This document shows positions 7,751 to 16,105 of a DNA stretch of 64,000 nt, one piece after another; within the stretch, counting starts at the first letter, position 1; each line of letters starts with the position of its first letter. A program made the translations under genes and the position numbers. The notes under the pieces are model-generated. The model was not told where the DNA came from, made no database searches, and saw only the letters and a list, made by a program, of their open reading frames with translations. The stretch lies in the NCBI RefSeq assembly GCF_042675965.1, contig NZ_JBHTKJ010000026.1, positions 1 to 64,000 on the forward strand. Reading direction: 5' to 3'. The DNA comes from Virgibacillus_R byunsanensis (GTDB taxonomy: Bacteria; Bacillota; Bacilli; Bacillales; Amphibacillaceae).

Positions 7751-8338
7751 TTACTTTTCTATAAAAATACCTTCTGAAATAAAACTTTCTACTTCATGTC
7801 GATCAGATGGTTTTTCGCGTTCCTGATATTGCTCCTTCAACTCGGCTGTTTCACCCTGGTACCCAACGGCAACGATCGCATGTATCATATAATTTTCAGG
7901 AATGTGTAATACTTTCTTAGCCTTTTCACGGTCAAAACCACCCATCGCGTGTGTAATTAGACCTTTTCGTATTGCTTCAAGTGCTAAGAATCCCCACGCT
8001 GCACCAGTATCAAAAGCATGAGTAGGATTATCTCCACCAAATCTAACTTCATCCATTTTAGACACAACCGCTACTAGTACAGGTGCTTTATCACACCATG
8101 CTACATTTCCATCATGAATAAAGGAAAGAAATTTATTTCGGTCTTCCGCAGATTGAGCAAAAATAAACCTCCATGGCTGAACATTAGCAGCAGAAGGTGC
8201 CCACCGTGCAGCTTCAAATATACTATTTAGATCCTCATCAGATACCTCTTTATCCTTAAACGATCGCGGTGACCACCGTTTTAAGTAAATAGGGTCAATA
8301 TCATAAGACGCATTACGAAAATCTTTTACATTATTCAT
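7751..8338 (-). CDS. Nitroreductase family FMN-dependent oxidoreductase
   Basis: This 195-residue protein has the nitroreductase fold signature: RWSPRSFKDKEVSDEDL (FMN-binding Arg/Ser cluster), ARWAPSAANVQPWRF near residue 45-60, and a C-terminal GGFDREKAKKVLHIPENY with GYQGE. Such enzymes reduce quinones, nitro compounds or related substrates with NAD(P)H in the cytoplasm. AGGAGGAAG precedes the ATG. It is monocistronic with its own terminator. The family is clear; the physiological substrate is not. Confidence 0.9.
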   Translation of the reverse strand: MNNVKDFRNASYDIDPIYLKRWSPRSFKDKEVSDEDLNSIFEAARWAPSAANVQPWRFIFAQSAEDRNKFLSFIHDGNVAWCDKAPVLVAVVSKMDEVRFGGDNPTHAFDTGAAWGFLALEAIRKGLITHAMGGFDREKAKKVLHIPENYMIHAIVAVGYQGETAELKEQYQEREKPSDRHEVESFISEGIFIEK

Positions 8339-8426
8339 AAGATGACTTCCTCCTCTATTTCTCTACTCAATATTACTTAAAATAGTTGCTAAACTATTAT
8401 ACATCTATCACTTAACTATTTTAAAG

Positions 8427-8466
8427 TAAAAAAATCCACCCTGCACTAAATCAGGATGGATTTTAT
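8427..8466 (-). terminator. Intrinsic terminator of the NlpC/P60 gene
   Basis: ATCCATCCTG pairs with CAGGGTGGAT across an eight-base loop and is followed by a seven-T run on the minus strand. Confidence 0.85.
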
Positions 8467-8488
8467 AAAATTATTTATTATATCAATT

Positions 8489-9694
8489 TTATCTTACACG
8501 ACGTACATGACCTGCAAAGTGATTTTTCCAATAACCGCTTGTCATGTTAGCAACTGCAACTCCGGTAGAATTTTGTGCTCCTATAAAGTTCCCGTTACCA
8601 ACATAAATTCCTACATGACCATTCGTCTTGTACGTGTTGAAGAAAACTAAATCACCAGGCTGGACGTTACTATACGATACTTTTGTACCAGTACTTTGCA
8701 ACCCAGCTGTACTAGATGGTATAGAGTATCCACCTTGTGCAAATGCCCAAGAAACGAATCCAGAACAATCAAATCCACCTGGAGACTTACCAGCCCATAC
8801 ATATGGTGTGCCAAGATGATTGTAACCTACATTTATTGCTGTATTAAGATTTCCATTGCCTGAGACTCGTTGAACTGGCTTAGATGATACCTTATTACTT
8901 GTTTTACTACTTAACTGTGTAAGGTTTCCATCAGAATTTGTACCGCTCTCAGTAGTAGTAACACTTCTATTTATTTGCTCTTCAAGTGCGGCTAAATTAC
9001 TATCTTTCACTTGTAATTCAGCTTTTAATTCTAGTAAGTTTCTCTCTTTTTTCTTTAATTCTTTCTTTTTATCTTCATTTTCTTCTTGTTGCTCTATAAT
9101 TAATGCATTCATACCTTCAAGTTCTGATTTCATATCTTTTAATTCCGTAAGCTTCGTCATCACTTTATCCTGTTTCTCTTCCAATACTGCTTTATCTTCT
9201 TCTTGCTTTTCCATCAATCTTGTATCAGAGTCAGCTATTTTTGTAACAGCTGTTACACGACTGATAAAATCACCAAAGCTTGCTGAACCAAACAATACGT
9301 CTAAAAACCCTATATTACCTCCACTTTTTTGATAGGATTTAACACGACCCTTTAAAATATCGAAACGTATTTCGATAACCTCTTCTAATTCACTAATCTC
9401 ATCTTCTAGAAGGGAAACTTCTTCTTCCGTATTCGTTAAATCTTCTTCGGTAGTAGCAATCATTTCTCTATTTTGAACTAAAGCTTCATCCACTCGTTCA
9501 ATTTCATCATTTAATTCTTTTAGCTCCATTAAAACATCCGCAATTTTAGCTTCTGCATCTGATAAATCAGCTTTGATAGATGAACGTTCATCTTGGATTT
9601 CACCGATTGTTTCTGCTTGTACAGCATCACTTAAAAACACACCGCTTAAACCAACTACTGTAACAGTTGTTAAGGCTACTAAATATTTCTTCAA
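8489..9694 (-). CDS. Coiled-coil NlpC/P60 peptidoglycan DL-endopeptidase (CwlO-like)
   Basis: The 401-residue protein starts with a signal peptide cleaved near AVQA-ETIGE (about residue 27), followed by a long Glu/Lys-rich coiled coil (about 30-245), a Ser/Thr-rich linker and a C-terminal NlpC/P60 domain (about 285-401). The catalytic Cys lies in GGFDCSGFVSWAF and the His in TNGHVGIYVGNG. The architecture matches CwlO of Bacillus, which cuts D-Glu to meso-DAP bonds during cell elongation and needs FtsEX for activity. The start is TTG with GGGGAA upstream. The upstream leader (9695-9888) holds no riboswitch I can recognise. Confidence 0.9.
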   Translation of the reverse strand: MKKYLVALTTVTVVGLSGVFLSDAVQAETIGEIQDERSSIKADLSDAEAKIADVLMELKELNDEIERVDEALVQNREMIATTEEDLTNTEEEVSLLEDEISELEEVIEIRFDILKGRVKSYQKSGGNIGFLDVLFGSASFGDFISRVTAVTKIADSDTRLMEKQEEDKAVLEEKQDKVMTKLTELKDMKSELEGMNALIIEQQEENEDKKKELKKKERNLLELKAELQVKDSNLAALEEQINRSVTTTESGTNSDGNLTQLSSKTSNKVSSKPVQRVSGNGNLNTAINVGYNHLGTPYVWAGKSPGGFDCSGFVSWAFAQGGYSIPSSTAGLQSTGTKVSYSNVQPGDLVFFNTYKTNGHVGIYVGNGNFIGAQNSTGVAVANMTSGYWKNHFAGHVRRVR

Positions 9695-9888
9695 TTCTGA
9701 TTCCCCGCTCCCGCTTCCACCGCAAATGAATATGTATTTTTCTCGTTACCAGGTCATTTGTCATAGTGGTTTATATTTTTATATGTATCTCTCTAGTTAA
9801 TCTATTAATATACTATTAGGTAATTAGTAGTATAACATCTAAAAATGACATGCATGTAATAGGGATATTACAATTATATTTCAAAAAC

Positions 9889-9930
9889 AAACAAAAACAC
9901 CCTTCATTCTACCTAAAGAGTGTTTTTGTT
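9889..9930 (-). terminator. Intrinsic terminator downstream of aceA
   Basis: AAAAACACTCTT pairs with AAGGGTGTTTTTGTT around a loop of about eleven bases. The stem is nearly symmetric and could work on both strands. Confidence 0.75.
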
Positions 9931-9948
9931 AACGATTGCAAATTTTAC

Positions 9949-11226
9949 TTATCTAGTAAATTGTTCCTCTTCCGTAGACCCCTTTAATGCACCTGTTGAA
10001 GAATTTCCACCTGATATCACCTGAGCAACTTCATCAAAATAGCCAGTTCCCACTTCTCGTTGATGACGCGTTGCACTATAACCAAATTGCTCATTGGCAA
10101 ATTCTGCTTGCTGCAACTCGGAATATGCAGCCATCCCTTCATCCTTATATTTTCTGGCAAGCTCAAACATACTGTGATTCAGTGCATGAAAACCAGCTAG
10201 TGTAACAAACTGGAACTTATAGCCCATTTTTCCAAGTTCTTGTTGAAAACCTGCAATCTCTTTGTCAGATAATTTCCGTTTCCAATTGAAGGATGGCGAA
10301 CAATTATATGCTAGTAATTTATTCGGATACTTCTTGTGGATTGCGTCTGCAAATAATTGCGCCTCCTTAAGATTTGGTTCAGACGTTTCACACCAGACAA
10401 GATCTGCATAAGGAGCATACGCTAAACCACGAGCGATAGCCTGATCGATTCCAGATTTTGTTTTAAAAAATCCCTCAGCAGTACGCTCACCTGTAATAAA
10501 TGCTGCATCGTATGGATCTATGTCACTTGTTATTAAGTCAGCGGCATTTGCATCTGTTCTTGCAATAATTAACGTTGATGTCCCCATTACATCTGCAGCA
10601 AAGCGAGCCGATATAAGATTTCGTACTGCTGTCTGTGTTGGCAATAATACTTTACCGCCTAAGTGTCCACACTTCTTCTCAGAAGAAAGCTGGTCTTCAA
10701 AGTGTACAGCGGAAGCACCTGCTTCAATCATTGCTTTCATTAATTCAAATACGTTCAGTTGTCCGCCAAAACCTGCCTCTGCATCTGCAACTATAGGAGC
10801 AAACCAATCGATTGAATCTTTACCTTCAGCAAAGTGAATTTGATCTGCGCGTTGTAATGCCTGATTAATTCGTTTTACAACATCAGGTACACTATTGACT
10901 GGATACAAACTTTGATCCGGGTACATGTGACCGGCTACATTCGCATCAGCTGCAACCTGCCAGCCACTTAAGTAAATTGCTTTTAATCCTGCCTTTACTT
11001 GTTGAACTGCTTGGTTACCTGTCAGTGCTCCTAACGCATTCACGTAATCCTCATCTTTAAGTAAATCCCACAGTTTTTCAGCACCTTTTTTGGCAATGGT
11101 GTACTCAATATCAATTGACCCTCTCAGCCTTACCACATCATTAGGAGTGTATGGACGTTCAACCCCAACCCAACGCATTTTATTTTCCCATTCGTTTATT
11201 AAATTCTCTATACGTGCTTGATCCAT
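9949..11226 (-). CDS. aceA: Isocitrate lyase
   Basis: The 425-residue enzyme splits isocitrate into glyoxylate and succinate in the glyoxylate shunt. The catalytic loop SSEKKCGHLGGKVLLPT is intact (Cys in KKCGH), as are WFAPIVADAEAGFGG (metal-binding Asp), ARTDANAADL and YNCSPSFNW. Length and all motifs fit a working enzyme. It is the second gene of an aceB-aceA unit: aceB ends three bases before this start codon region, at 11229, but aceB is broken (see next entry). Glyoxylate made here therefore needs another malate synthase, such as a GlcB type elsewhere, or a different fate. Confidence 0.95.
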   Translation of the reverse strand: MDQARIENLINEWENKMRWVGVERPYTPNDVVRLRGSIDIEYTIAKKGAEKLWDLLKDEDYVNALGALTGNQAVQQVKAGLKAIYLSGWQVAADANVAGHMYPDQSLYPVNSVPDVVKRINQALQRADQIHFAEGKDSIDWFAPIVADAEAGFGGQLNVFELMKAMIEAGASAVHFEDQLSSEKKCGHLGGKVLLPTQTAVRNLISARFAADVMGTSTLIIARTDANAADLITSDIDPYDAAFITGERTAEGFFKTKSGIDQAIARGLAYAPYADLVWCETSEPNLKEAQLFADAIHKKYPNKLLAYNCSPSFNWKRKLSDKEIAGFQQELGKMGYKFQFVTLAGFHALNHSMFELARKYKDEGMAAYSELQQAEFANEQFGYSATRHQREVGTGYFDEVAQVISGGNSSTGALKGSTEEEQFTR

Positions 11227-11228
11227 GC

Positions 11229-11960
11229 TTATTTTCCTCCTTTTAATAATTGCTCATATGCTGGCAATGTTAAAAATTTAGTGAAGCGCTCTTCTGACAC
11301 AAGTTCTCTTAAAAATCTGAGCAGCTTGCTGAAAGTGTTTTTCTTGGTTATCCTTCCATCCAGATGCCAGCCCCTCGGTCTGACCATCAAAACAGCAACC
11401 TCATCATATAATGTATAGCTCTTTCCATTATCTTCCTGAAAATCTATTTCTCTACGTATTGTGTCCATTAGGTTAATTTGACCGTTTATAATATTTTTCC
11501 AAGTAGGAGAGGTGGCATCCTCAAAATCCTCCATAAACACTTTTGCCCTGGAATTTAGGGCATTAATAATCATCTTTCTATCAACAGGGCCCGTAATTTC
11601 TACTCTTCTATCTTGCAGGTCTTTCGGTAAAGTCCAAATTGACCACTCCTTTTCCCGGACATTTTTCATTTCAGGTTAGAAAACTTGGCATTCGCCAAGC
11701 CTTTATAGCGAATGGCCTAGTTGCACTTATGCAGATAAGGAAGTTTTATACTTTCTTACCTGCTAAAAAACCAGGCTTTTTCCCATCGTCTATCCTAGAC
11801 TGCAGTTTATACCTAAAATTCAGAAGTGTTTTTCTTCGGTCATTAAAGCGCTTATGAAGTTTAATAAGAAATTGAAAGGCTTCTTTCAGTTAACACGATC
11901 TCAACCCTAGGAAGCAGTTTACCTGAAAGATGAACTCCCTGATCAGCATTTACATATCTC
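11229..11960 (-). pseudogene. aceB: Malate synthase A, disrupted by frameshift, repeat insertion and internal deletion
   Basis: Starting near 11955 the minus strand reads an AceB N-terminus: ADQGVHLSGKLLPRVEIVL, then after a one-base frameshift EAFQFLIKLHKRFNDRRKT and LQSRIDDGKKPGFL. There an 88-bp repeat (11676-11763) interrupts the gene. Sequence resumes with PEMKNVREKEW, LPKDLQDRRVEITGPVD and MVRPRGWHLD (near residue 180 of AceB) and then jumps directly to the extreme C-terminus, FTKFLTLPAYEQLL. About 350 residues, including the catalytic barrel, are missing. No canonical start codon fits the upstream frame. The remaining 146-codon frame cannot be an active enzyme. Confidence 0.9.
11676..11763. 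repeat. 88-bp dispersed repeat, copy F2, inserted in aceB
   Basis: It matches F1 over its whole length (TTAGAAAACTTGGC to CTTACCTGC). The reading frames on each side (GFL and PEMK) join exactly if these 88 bases are removed, so the empty site can be reconstructed to the base. This is direct evidence that the repeat moves. Confidence 0.88.
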
Positions 11961-11982
11961 TTTGATTGTTATAATACAATTA

Positions 11983-12024
11983 TTTTTTTGCATATGTTGT
12001 TATATAACAACATATGCAAAAAAA
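11983..12024 (-). terminator. Strong bidirectional terminator after the zinc-ribbon gene
   Basis: Perfect 14-bp stem GCATATGTTGTTAT / ATAACAACATATGC with A and T runs of seven on both sides. It overlaps the stop region of the small gene at 12025. Confidence 0.9.
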
Positions 12025-12129
12025 TTACTCTACCTGTTTTGATAAACAATACTCACATTCTAACGTAAGGCTTCGTTCATCAACTTTTTTTCCACACTCC
12101 GGACAAATCGCAGTATCATTTAGCTTCAA
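12025..12129 (-). CDS. 34-residue zinc-ribbon mini-protein
   Basis: The frame starts with TTG four bases after a very strong GAGGAGGGG and reads MKLNDTAICPECGKKVDER then LTLECEYCLSKQVE. Two Cys-x2-Cys knuckles, CPEC and CEYC, separated by twelve residues make a compact treble-clef or ribbon metal site. A strong hairpin terminator follows at once. It resembles the short YhfH-like Cys4 proteins of Bacillus, but I cannot confirm homology. The SD, the terminator and the Cys pattern together argue for a real gene. Function is unknown. Confidence 0.7.
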   Translation of the reverse strand: MKLNDTAICPECGKKVDERSLTLECEYCLSKQVE

Positions 12130-12198
12130 GTTACCCCTCCTCTTATATAACAGTTTATTAATTATTGTTATTGTTATAATACAGTCTATGTGTAGTTC

Positions 12199-12223
12199 TC
12201 AAAAAAAGCAACTCTTTTTTTGA
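12199..12223. terminator. Symmetric A/T hairpin, possible terminator
   Basis: TCAAAAAAAG and CTCTTTTTTTGA form a short stem with long A and T arms. It lies upstream of the zinc-ribbon gene, so it may end transcription entering from the right. Confidence 0.4.
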
Positions 12224-12277
12224 AATTTTCAATTTAACTATTCCAAAAATGCTCTCTAACCCCGACACAATACCACT

Positions 12278-12318
12278 TAAAAATAAAAAAAATATCCTGT
12301 CAAAATAATTATGACAGG
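12278..12318 (-). terminator. Minus-strand terminator-like hairpin with no gene in front of it
   Basis: On the minus strand, CCTGTC and GACAGG enclose an eleven-base AT loop and are followed by ATATTTTTTTTA. The gene to its right runs the opposite way, so an unknown antisense transcript or a relic would be needed to explain it. Confidence 0.4.
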
Positions 12319-12399
12319 AAAAATAGTTGCATCGTTACACAGACAATATATGATAGGTATTAAGTAGTTTTGCGAGTAAGCGTCTGGAGGTCTAAAGTC

Positions 12400-13416
12400 T
12401 TGAAGAAATTTCACATTACTGGTAGCCGTGTTATTAAAACGGGTGTGGCCATATTTATCACCGCATTGTTGTGTGAGTTGTTAAATTGGCCACCAGTATT
12501 TGCAGTAATTACAGCCATTGTAACGATAGAACCAACTGTTTCGGATTCCATTAAGAAAGGAATGGTTCGTTTTCCGGCATCGGCTATTGGTTCTGCTTAT
12601 GCTGTATTGTTTATATCACTTTTTGGAGATTCACCTATAACGTACACACTTTCTGCTGTTTTTACAATTGCAACTTGCTACCGGCTTAAATTACATGCTG
12701 GTCTACTTGTAGCAACCCTAACTGCTGTTGCAATGATTGAAGTAATACATAGCAATTATCTTATTTCATTTTTTATCCGTTTAGGAACAACAACAATCGG
12801 TCTGGTCGTATCAACCGTTGTAAACATGTTTGTGCTTCCACCTGATTATACAAATGACATCGTAAAGAACATTCAAAACATAGCCGGACGAACAGGAATA
12901 GTTATCGAAAAAGTATTTAAGGATATTTTAGAAGATAAACATGAGAGACATGCAAATGAACAATTGTTAGTCGACCAACTGGATAAAACAATTCATCAGA
13001 CAGATACGTTAATCCGTTTTCAAAAAGATGAATCTAAATTCCATCCTTTAGTAGGTGTTGAGAAATATCAGTTTCAACATGCGCAGGATCAATTAATAAG
13101 ACTTAGGTTGATCCATTATCACCTGGATACGTTAATTAACACTCCATTACAAACAACGTCATGGTCTAAAGAGGATCGAGAAATTATTCTTAAAGCTATT
13201 ACAGAATTAACTCACTCATTACAAGAACCATCTTCTTATGATCAATTGACACATCAGCGTCAACTAAATTTTATTACAGAGATTCTTTGGGATGATGACG
13301 GGGAAATCACCAAGAAAAACAAAGCGCATCCAACCAATTTTTCTCCTGAGTTAATTATTTTGTATGAACTTGTAAATATATACAACCTAGTAGATAAATT
13401 TTATAAAGAATATTAG
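12400..13416 (+). CDS. Aromatic acid exporter family (ArAE/DUF939) membrane protein
   Basis: This protein of 338 residues has six helices in the first 155 residues (beginning VIKTGVAIFITALLCE, with WPPVFAVITAIVTIEPTVSDS, a highly conserved ArAE_1 stretch) and a soluble helical C-terminal half. It resembles Bacillus YgaE/YqjA-type proteins; the substrate is unproven. The longest frame opens at a TTG at 12370, but CTGGAGG at 12383-12389 is placed correctly for the TTG at 12400, so I use that. Its TAG stop lies in the first bases of an 88-bp family repeat (13413), suggesting that an insertion trimmed the original 3' end. Confidence 0.8.
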   Translation: MKKFHITGSRVIKTGVAIFITALLCELLNWPPVFAVITAIVTIEPTVSDSIKKGMVRFPASAIGSAYAVLFISLFGDSPITYTLSAVFTIATCYRLKLHAGLLVATLTAVAMIEVIHSNYLISFFIRLGTTTIGLVVSTVVNMFVLPPDYTNDIVKNIQNIAGRTGIVIEKVFKDILEDKHERHANEQLLVDQLDKTIHQTDTLIRFQKDESKFHPLVGVEKYQFQHAQDQLIRLRLIHYHLDTLINTPLQTTSWSKEDREIILKAITELTHSLQEPSSYDQLTHQRQLNFITEILWDDDGEITKKNKAHPTNFSPELIILYELVNIYNLVDKFYKEY

Positions 13417-13559
13417 AAAAATTGGCTTATCGTTAAAGGGATTCTTAGTAAGCGTACTTTGCTTTCTTAGAGTCACTTATGCTCTGGAGTGCAAGCCTTT
13501 ATGGCGAAATCCTTAGTTGCACTTATGCAGATAGGAAAGTTTTATACTTTCCTATCTAC
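13413..13559. repeat. 88-bp dispersed repeat family, diverged longer copy F3
   Basis: It begins TTAGAAAAATTGGC, overlapping the stop codon of the ArAE gene, contains an extra 50-60 bp stem-loop segment (CTCTAAGAAAGC type), and ends with GCACTTATGCAGATAGG and AAAGTTTTATACTTTCC, where the second hairpin has compensating changes relative to F1. Confidence 0.7.
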
Positions 13560-13560
13560 G

Positions 13561-13590
13561 AAAAAAAGCCATGCATTAGCGTGGCTTTTT
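13561..13590. terminator. Bidirectional terminator between convergent ArAE gene and liaR
   Basis: AAAAAGCCA(T)GC / GC(G)TGGCTTTTT stem with a four-base loop and A/T runs on both sides. Confidence 0.85.
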
Positions 13591-13614
13591 GAATTAATTT
13601 TCATGTCAGTAGAT

Positions 13615-14247
13615 CTATTCTACAAGATCATGCTTAAACGCATAAATAACTGCCTGGGTCCTGTCATGTACTTCCAGTTTTCCTAATACGTTACTAACAT
13701 GAACTTTCACCGTTTTCATGGCAATATATAATTCATCAGCAATTTCCTGATTTGTTTTCCCTTGTGCAACAAGCAACAATATTTCCATTTCACGCTCCGT
13801 TAATTGATCATGCAGGTTTTCCACGTTTTTCTCACGCATCCGGTTCATAATTTTACCTGTTACTTCAGGTTCTAAAATCGATTGACCTTCAAATGTAGCA
13901 CGAATTGCTTTTGCAATTTCACTTGCTTTTGACGTTTTCAGCATATAGCTAGTTGCTCCGGCTTCAAGCGCAGGATAGACTTTTTCGTCATCAAGAAAAC
14001 TTGTAACAATGATAATTTTTGCCTCTGCCCACTCTGCGATAATGTTTTTAGTAGCTTCAATACCATCCATTTCTTTCATCACTAGATCCATTAAAATAAT
14101 ATCAGGCCTTAAATCCAGAGCAATCTGGACAGCTTCTTCCCCATCATCCGCTTCAGCCACAACCTCCATATCTGGCTGTGCTGACAGATAAGCAGAAACA
14201 CCAATTCTAACCATTTCATGATCATCTGCAAACAAAATACTAATCAT
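13615..14247 (-). CDS. liaR: Response regulator LiaR (NarL/LuxR family)
   Basis: This is a 210-residue regulator. It has a receiver domain (residues 1-120) with acidic pocket DDHE, phosphoacceptor Asp in PDIILMDLVMKEMDG, Thr in IIIVTSF and Lys in YMLKTSKA, then a LuxR-type helix-turn-helix (LTEREMEILLLVAQGKTNQEIA). In Bacillus LiaR activates liaIH under cell-envelope stress such as bacitracin. The start is the ATG at 14247 with AAGGTGAG in front, overlapping the end of liaS by eight bases, so the two are translationally coupled. It is the last gene of the lia operon here. Confidence 0.93.
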   Translation of the reverse strand: MISILFADDHEMVRIGVSAYLSAQPDMEVVAEADDGEEAVQIALDLRPDIILMDLVMKEMDGIEATKNIIAEWAEAKIIIVTSFLDDEKVYPALEAGATSYMLKTSKASEIAKAIRATFEGQSILEPEVTGKIMNRMREKNVENLHDQLTEREMEILLLVAQGKTNQEIADELYIAMKTVKVHVSNVLGKLEVHDRTQAVIYAFKHDLVE

Positions 14248-15283
14248 TAATCTCACCTTCTCTTTGTAAGGTAGGTACTTTCACTTCTATACGTGTCCCC
14301 TGCTTTGGTAAACTAATTACTTTAAACGTTCCACCCACTTCAAATGCACGTTCACGCATGTTTTCAAGTCCATATGAACTTGTCTTCACTTTCTCAACAT
14401 CAAACCCTATTCCATCATCAACTATTCTTAAAATCACTGTCTCATCTCGTTCGATTAACATAACGTGAAGTTCTTTTGCATCAGCATGTCTTAGTGTATT
14501 GGAAACAGACTCCTGAAGAATCCGAAATAACTGATCTTCGACACCTTTATCAACTGTGAAATTTTCTACCTTCCATTCAATCTCCATTGGTACCTTTTGC
14601 ATAAGTTCAACTAACAGTTCTTCGACACCTTCTTGTAATGACTTTCCTTTTAATGCTACAGGACGTAAATGCAGTAATAACGCACGCATCTCAAGCTGTG
14701 ATTGATGAATCATTTTTTCCACCATCTGTAGCTGCTTTCGAATAGCTAGGTCCTCTGGGGGGCTTGACTCATTTATAGCAGACATCATCATCGATGCAGC
14801 GAATAACTGTTGACTAACGGAATCGTGTAATTCACGTGCCAAGCGATTTCTTTCCTGAACAACAATTTCCTGAAGACTTTTTTCACGTTCATTGGCTCTT
14901 TCTGTAGCTAATCGTTGTGCGTTTTCTGTTTGGATTCTGATTTTCTCTTGTATCTGTTCCATATGACTTTGGATACTTTCGAGTTCTTTATATGGTTCTT
15001 CATCTATTGTAAATTTTTGACCTTTAACCATTTCATTTAATTGCCGATCAATTTGATGAAGCCTTTGTCTCCAATACAATCCTGTTGTGATACCGATGAT
15101 CATTCCTGCAACAATAGGTATACTAAACACAAAAACCAGAAAAGGGATATCGTATAAATTTCGATCCACTACAAAAGCCCAATCATCTAATGGAAAAGCG
15201 ATAAATGTTACGGTGATCATCATTATAGAGATGATTAAACTAAATAATATCGCGGTGAATACATGACGTACAACCGTATTCAT
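14240..15283 (-). CDS. liaS: Sensor histidine kinase LiaS
   Basis: The 347-residue kinase has two N-terminal helices (about 10-30 and 47-68) with a very short extracellular loop, a HAMP-like segment, a HisKA_3 phosphoacceptor site in RLARELHDSVSQQLFAA and a HATPase domain with DDGIGFD and SYGLENMRERA. It is an intramembrane-sensing kinase of the LiaS/VraS type, held in check by LiaF in Bacillus. Its start overlaps the liaF stop by four bases (ATGA), and its 3' end overlaps liaR. Confidence 0.93.
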   Translation of the reverse strand: MNTVVRHVFTAILFSLIISIMMITVTFIAFPLDDWAFVVDRNLYDIPFLVFVFSIPIVAGMIIGITTGLYWRQRLHQIDRQLNEMVKGQKFTIDEEPYKELESIQSHMEQIQEKIRIQTENAQRLATERANEREKSLQEIVVQERNRLARELHDSVSQQLFAASMMMSAINESSPPEDLAIRKQLQMVEKMIHQSQLEMRALLLHLRPVALKGKSLQEGVEELLVELMQKVPMEIEWKVENFTVDKGVEDQLFRILQESVSNTLRHADAKELHVMLIERDETVILRIVDDGIGFDVEKVKTSSYGLENMRERAFEVGGTFKVISLPKQGTRIEVKVPTLQREGEIND

Positions 15284-16011
15284 ATTCGCTTCACCTCAAT
15301 ATCTCCAGAAAATAAAGAGGTTACTATTTTCACTCTGGAAAGTGACGTATCGTATTCTTTTGTTTGATAATGAAGGGACTGGTTCATTAATCTCCAGTGA
15401 TGCTGACCTAGAACATGTGCACGCCCAAAGATTGAACTATGGTGAATACTTACTTCCACTTCATAAGGAACGTATATTACGATATTTCCAACAATATGTC
15501 GTATGGATATAATTGCTGTATCACTAGGTAGAACCGTATTGCTCAAGTCAATTACTCGATCACCAAATGCACCATGAATATTAATGTCCCGCCATTGATA
15601 AGCTGTATCTTCCGTTTGTTGATCATCCATGATTTTATGGTCAAACAGTGGTTTGATTTCCACAATCGGATCGGCTATCACTTGCTCGTGACCTGGAAAA
15701 TGTGGCATAAAATGTTCTGCTTCCTTTTTCGATTTTGAATAGTTCATAATGAATAATACAATTGCTGCAATAATTAAGAAACGTACTGCCAGCATATTTA
15801 AAATAGCGAAAACTAATCCAACTACGCCTAACCAAAATAAAATTTTCCCCCATAAACGATTAAATTTCTTCCACCCGATATAAATAAACAATCCTGAAAA
15901 TAAGGCAGAAGCAATCATACCACCATGAAAGAAAGCGACCTCAACAATAAAGAGGATCACCCCAATTATTAGAATCCAGTTGAACGTATCTGTAGTCAAT
16001 CGTTTAAACAT
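15280..16011 (-). CDS. liaF: LiaF, negative regulator of the LiaRS two-component system
   Basis: The protein (about 243 residues) has four helices in the first 100 residues (IGVILFIVEVAFFHGG, ALFSGLFIYIGW and onward), followed by a cytoplasmic or surface C-terminal DUF2154-type domain of beta-strands (DINIHGAFGDRVIDLSNTV and a repeat ISIRHIVGNIVIYVPYEVE). This matches the cell wall-active antibiotic response protein LiaF/VraT. The longest frame begins 14 codons upstream, but the GGGGGG before MFKRLTT favours 16011. It is coupled to liaS by an ATGA overlap. A separate liaG gene is absent. Confidence 0.88.
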   Translation of the reverse strand: MFKRLTTDTFNWILIIGVILFIVEVAFFHGGMIASALFSGLFIYIGWKKFNRLWGKILFWLGVVGLVFAILNMLAVRFLIIAAIVLFIMNYSKSKKEAEHFMPHFPGHEQVIADPIVEIKPLFDHKIMDDQQTEDTAYQWRDINIHGAFGDRVIDLSNTVLPSDTAIISIRHIVGNIVIYVPYEVEVSIHHSSIFGRAHVLGQHHWRLMNQSLHYQTKEYDTSLSRVKIVTSLFSGDIEVKRI

Positions 16012-16105
16012 AAAGGTGACCCCCCATTCTCTAATGTAATAGAACAGACGCATTTGAATGCGCCTGTTTTAGTATATCATTTTTTATATCTTATGGAGAA
16101 ATATG

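Noticed and set aside
9695..9888. Possible ydaO (c-di-AMP) riboswitch upstream of the CwlO-like gene
   Set aside because: Such riboswitches control cell-wall hydrolases in some bacteria, but I cannot find the conserved blocks of the class here.
13489..13686. 65-codon frame containing LVALMQIGKFYTF, also seen in the frame at 11639-11857
   Set aside because: The shared peptide comes from the 88-bp DNA repeat; the flanks are unrelated and there is no ribosome site in common.
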